Shown: positions 61,438 through 64,000 of the stretch, in pieces
Position numbering within the stretch: position 1 is the stretch's first letter
Layout: each line of letters starts with the position of its first letter
NCBI GenBank assembly: GCA_018266845.1
Contig: JAFDZO010000029.1
Span: 1 to 64,000 of the forward strand
Length of the DNA: 64,000 bases
DNA from: Bacteroidota bacterium
Lineage (GTDB): Bacteria > Bacteroidota > Ignavibacteria > Tepidaquicellales > Tepidaquicellaceae
Direction of reading: 5' to 3'
Made by a program: the position numbers and the translations under genes
The notes under the pieces: generated by a model
What the model was told of the DNA's origin: nothing
The model's database searches: none
Seen by the model: only the letters and a program-made list of their open reading frames with translations

Positions 61438-62457
61438 ATGATAAACAAGTTTCAAACTTTTTACAGGCACATTATAGATGAAGAGAGAAAAATTCCCGAA
61501 GCTACAGGTCAGCTTTCGGATTTGCTTGCAGATATTGCGCTTGCTTGCAAGATAATTTCTCTGGAGGTAAACCGGGCAGGGCTGATTGACATTCTCGGTT
61601 TCACGGGTGATGAAAATGTGCAGGGCGAAGCAGTAAAAAAACTTGACGTGTATGCCAATGATATTCTTACCAACACAATGAAATCAGGCGGTCATATTTG
61701 CGCAGTGTGCTCTGAGGAAGAGGAGGAGTTTATTCCGCTTGAAGATAAATACATCTTAAACAATTCTATAAGCAATAAATACATTTGCCACTTCGACCCC
61801 CTTGACGGCTCGTCAAATATAGAAGCTAATATCTCTATAGGCACAATTTTTTCTATTTATAAAAGAGTTTCGCAGGGAGGTCCCGGAACATTAGGAGACT
61901 GCCTGCAAAAAGGAATCGAGCAGGTTGCTGCCGGATACGTTGTGTATGGCTCAAGCACTTTTCTTGTTTATTCAGCAGGGCAGGGTGTTCATGGATTTAC
62001 ACTTGACCCGACCGTTGGAGAATTTTTACTCAGCCACGAGAATATTCAAATTCCGAAAAAATCGAAAACGTATTCCATTAATGAGGGAAATTATTGCAAG
62101 TGGTCAAAAGGAATGCAAAACTTTATTGATTATCTAAAGGAAGAAGATAAAGATACAAACAGACCTTACTCATCCAGATATGTCGGTTCGCTTGTAGCGG
62201 ATTTTCACAGGAATTTATTGTACGGCGGAATTTTTATTTATCCTTCCGATAAGAAAAATAAAAACGGAAAGCTTCGTCTGATGTATGAGGCAAATCCTTT
62301 AGCATACATAATTGAACAGGCAGGCGGCAGAGCATCAACGGGAAAAGAACGAATACTTGAGATTGAACCGCAGACACTTCATCAGAGAGTACCCCTTTTC
62401 ATAGGAAGCGAAGAAGATGTAATGCTTGCAGAAAAGTTTTTAGCTGCGGAAGAGTAG
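61438..62457 (+). CDS. fbp: Fructose-1,6-bisphosphatase, class I
   Basis: 339 residues. Metal-binding CHFDPLDGSSNIEANISIGTIFSIY, SEEEEEFIPL (loop with metal Glu), YSSRYVGSLVADFHRNLLYGGIFIYP and LRLMYEANPLAYIIEQAGG. Gluconeogenesis; supports the glycogen synthase and heptose genes in the window. 12 nt after gmhA, so likely co-transcribed with radA-gmhA. Its TAG ends one base before the convergent lipoprotein's stop. Confidence 0.97.
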   Translation: MINKFQTFYRHIIDEERKIPEATGQLSDLLADIALACKIISLEVNRAGLIDILGFTGDENVQGEAVKKLDVYANDILTNTMKSGGHICAVCSEEEEEFIPLEDKYILNNSISNKYICHFDPLDGSSNIEANISIGTIFSIYKRVSQGGPGTLGDCLQKGIEQVAAGYVVYGSSTFLVYSAGQGVHGFTLDPTVGEFLLSHENIQIPKKSKTYSINEGNYCKWSKGMQNFIDYLKEEDKDTNRPYSSRYVGSLVADFHRNLLYGGIFIYPSDKKNKNGKLRLMYEANPLAYIIEQAGGRASTGKERILEIEPQTLHQRVPLFIGSEEDVMLAEKFLAAEE

Positions 62458-63495
62458 TTATTCCGGCTTGTTTATTATTGCGCCTTTGCGGAAGTCGCTA
62501 ATATTACTGTTGTTCACATTCATAATTATCATCACGGTGCTATCGTATAGCTCTAACTTTGTTGATTCAAGAATTTTATCTGCCGGTGATTTTTGATTTC
62601 CCTTTACAGTTGATGCCAGTTTTGAAATTGAAAGCAGCCCCGTCAAAAAGCTTTTGAAATATGATGCGCTTGCTCCTTCAGTAAAGTCAGTCTGAACATA
62701 CAAATTTAACTGGCTATCCATCTTTACCGAGAAAGAAACGGATGATATTTTACTGTATATATTTTCGATTGTAGTTTTTGTAGAATCCGCTTTTTTGTTC
62801 TGATTGTTTTCACTTGCCTCAAGCTTTGACTCCAGAAAATTCATAAAAATTCCTCTTATAAACATCTGTTCTTTTGAAATCATCCAGAGATTTTCCTTGT
62901 AGTAAATTTTTTCTATAGCAGAGAGCATCTCATTGTTTTCCATTAAACCTGTTTTTGAAGTATCTCTTACTGAAATCATTCCGTCAATGATTGTCATATA
63001 GTTGCTGGCGCAGATAGTAAAATTATCCTTAAAGAAAAAATAAAGACGGTTATCGTTATTCATATAAACTAGAGTACCATCTTTGCCTGTTGTCTTAACA
63101 AAATTAGAATCTGTAGCAAGATAATCGTTCAGTTTTTTCCTGTCAAAAACGCCTTTAAGTACGATGGAATTTTCACCCATCCATGAATTGGAATAATACA
63201 ATTCATCCAGACCGTCAGAAATAGATGCACCTGTTGCCACCTTAAAAGTGTTTAGAAGACTTCCGAATGTTCTTTCCGCATTCAGCAATGAATCGGAAAT
63301 GTTTGCCTTCCAGAAAGGAGTTTGGTTCATCGATTTGAAATTTACATATAGAACAAACTGCGGGTCTTTCTGAAGAAGATTAAAATTATTTTTAACGGAG
63401 ATGGGAAGCGGTTCAACTTTCGGTTTATCGCCTGAGCAAGAGCAAGTAAAAAAAGCAAAACATATTAATACAATATACAAATAGCGCGAATACAT
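62458..63495 (-). CDS. Lipoprotein of unknown function
   Basis: 345 residues. Signal MYSRYLYIVLICFAFFTCSCSGD with lipid cysteine at 18 or 20. The rest is alpha/beta with FKSMNQTPFWKANISDSLLNAERTFGSLL and paired strands, reminiscent of DUF3352-like lipoproteins (protein with 'FVLYVNFKS' and 'LDELYYS' blocks). Function not known. Starts by TAATG overlap with the ABC permease upstream, suggesting an accessory role to that transporter. Convergent with fbp. Confidence 0.78.
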   Translation of the reverse strand: MYSRYLYIVLICFAFFTCSCSGDKPKVEPLPISVKNNFNLLQKDPQFVLYVNFKSMNQTPFWKANISDSLLNAERTFGSLLNTFKVATGASISDGLDELYYSNSWMGENSIVLKGVFDRKKLNDYLATDSNFVKTTGKDGTLVYMNNDNRLYFFFKDNFTICASNYMTIIDGMISVRDTSKTGLMENNEMLSAIEKIYYKENLWMISKEQMFIRGIFMNFLESKLEASENNQNKKADSTKTTIENIYSKISSVSFSVKMDSQLNLYVQTDFTEGASASYFKSFLTGLLSISKLASTVKGNQKSPADKILESTKLELYDSTVMIIMNVNNSNISDFRKGAIINKPE

Positions 63496-64000
63496 TAATA
63501 ATCTTTTTTCTTAAAAATGTATATTGATGCCGAAAGGAACGTTATTAAAAATAAAGCCGAGGTAACTACCGGCTGCCATGAATCTATCTTCTCGCCGCTT
63601 ATTATTTTTACTGTTATGGTTTGTAAGTCCGATGGCTTGGGCAGAACATAGTAAAAGAAATTTATTATAAACTGAACGACATTATTTGTTATGAATTGAA
63701 AAAGAACTGTCTCCCTGTTAGCAAGCAGCGGGCAGATAAGAAAAATTAAAAATATATTAATTATGATAGAGAGGACGGAGCTTTGTGTGGTAATGCCTAT
63801 AAAAATTACCAAAGAATAAATAACTGCAAACGAAAATGTGAGCATAATTATTGACATCAGAAAAGTAGGATTCCAATATCCGAACTTAATCGAAACGATA
63901 AGCCATACTGCCCCAATGAGATATACAAGACTAAGGAAAATTAAAAGAAGCCCGCCGGTAAATTTGCCTAATATTATTTGCCCTCTTGAGACAGGCTTAG
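63495..64000 (-). CDS. ABC-2 type permease, partial (N-terminus beyond window)
   Basis: An open frame runs from the stop at 63495 to the window edge (about 168 codons). KPVSRGQIILGKFTGG is the conserved 'KP(V/I)SR' coupling loop of ABC-2 permeases, followed by membrane segments near LLLIFLSLVYLIGAVWLIV, IIMLTFSFAVIYSLVIFIG, VLSIIINIFLIFLICPLL and VVTSALFLITFLSASIYIF. The true start lies outside; ATG at 63857 is internal. Pair with the overlapping lipoprotein gene downstream. Cargo unknown. Confidence 0.85.
   Translation of the reverse strand, partial: KPVSRGQIILGKFTGGLLLIFLSLVYLIGAVWLIVSIKFGYWNPTFLMSIIMLTFSFAVIYSLVIFIGITTQSSVLSIIINIFLIFLICPLLANRETVLFQFITNNVVQFIINFFYYVLPKPSDLQTITVKIISGEKIDSWQPVVTSALFLITFLSASIYIFKKKDY

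Noticed and set aside
1-64000. tRNA, rRNA, transposase or integrase genes
   Set aside because: I looked through the gaps for cloverleaf arms, 16S/23S motifs and DDE or recombinase signatures and found none; a tRNAscan/Infernal run would settle it.

Overview
The window looks like chromosome of a low-GC (mid-30s % by eye) member of the Bacteroidota/Chlorobiota-Ignavibacteria assemblage. Signs: two secreted proteins end in type IX secretion sorting domains with the PNPFNP signature typical of Ignavibacteria; a DUF3667 protein, Reg_prop/Y_Y_Y sensor kinase and TPR kinases are present; starts are preceded by A-rich sequence rather than clear Shine-Dalgarno sites. No rRNA, tRNA, CRISPR array, integrase or transposase was found.

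Layout. 1-8.2 kb: a partial lipoprotein, a GmhB-like phosphatase and glycogen synthase leftward, then a T9SS protein, a YciO/TsaC protein, a lipoprotein and a TPR protein rightward. 8.4-14.5 kb: a leftward run (VanX-like dipeptidase, DUF3667, DinB-like, TrmO-like, TPR histidine kinase, membrane-anchored MutS-related ATPase). 14.7-22.4 kb: flavoprotein, two-component pair, FG-GAP/UnbV T9SS protein, TPR protein, closed by a strong bidirectional terminator. 22.5-32.4 kb: nuoJ, TPR protein, trxB, an accessory patch (nucleotidyltransferase pair, homogentisate dioxygenase, small unknowns, YciI twins, degenerate receiver) and nuoG. 32.4-40.7 kb: two peptidases, typA, prfC, a hydrolase.

40.7-52.4 kb is the centrepiece: a leftward operon for the whole reductive pyrimidine breakdown route. 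It encodes an NCS1 permease, PreT/PreA (dihydropyrimidine dehydrogenase), dihydropyrimidinase, beta-ureidopropionase, a class III aminotransferase and a (methyl)malonate-semialdehyde dehydrogenase, carrying uracil/thymine to acyl-CoA. Divergent from it is a 1213-residue flavoprotein that reads as a single-chain fusion of NfnL (GltD-like) and NfnS (PyrK-like) parts. 56.3-62.5 kb: a hybrid kinase, radA (no ATG/GTG/TTG start), gmhA and class I fbp. The right edge holds a lipoprotein and a partial ABC permease.

Most unusual feature: two small genes lie in the loops of long imperfect palindromes that fill gaps of the pyrimidine operon. They are a four-helix-bundle (S23-type) gene at 44141-44607 and a frameshifted GxxExxY (PD-(D/E)XK-like) gene at 45506-45970. 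A palindrome of the same kind without cargo sits one gene further on (47382-47475). Related empty palindromes lie at 14616-14674 and 23123-23239. The arms are built of degenerate 7-8 nt units. I infer one class of palindromic cassette with interchangeable cargo. Separately, a second class of small hairpins (5837-5862, 8306-8329, 29421-29524) changes stem sequence but keeps a related centre.
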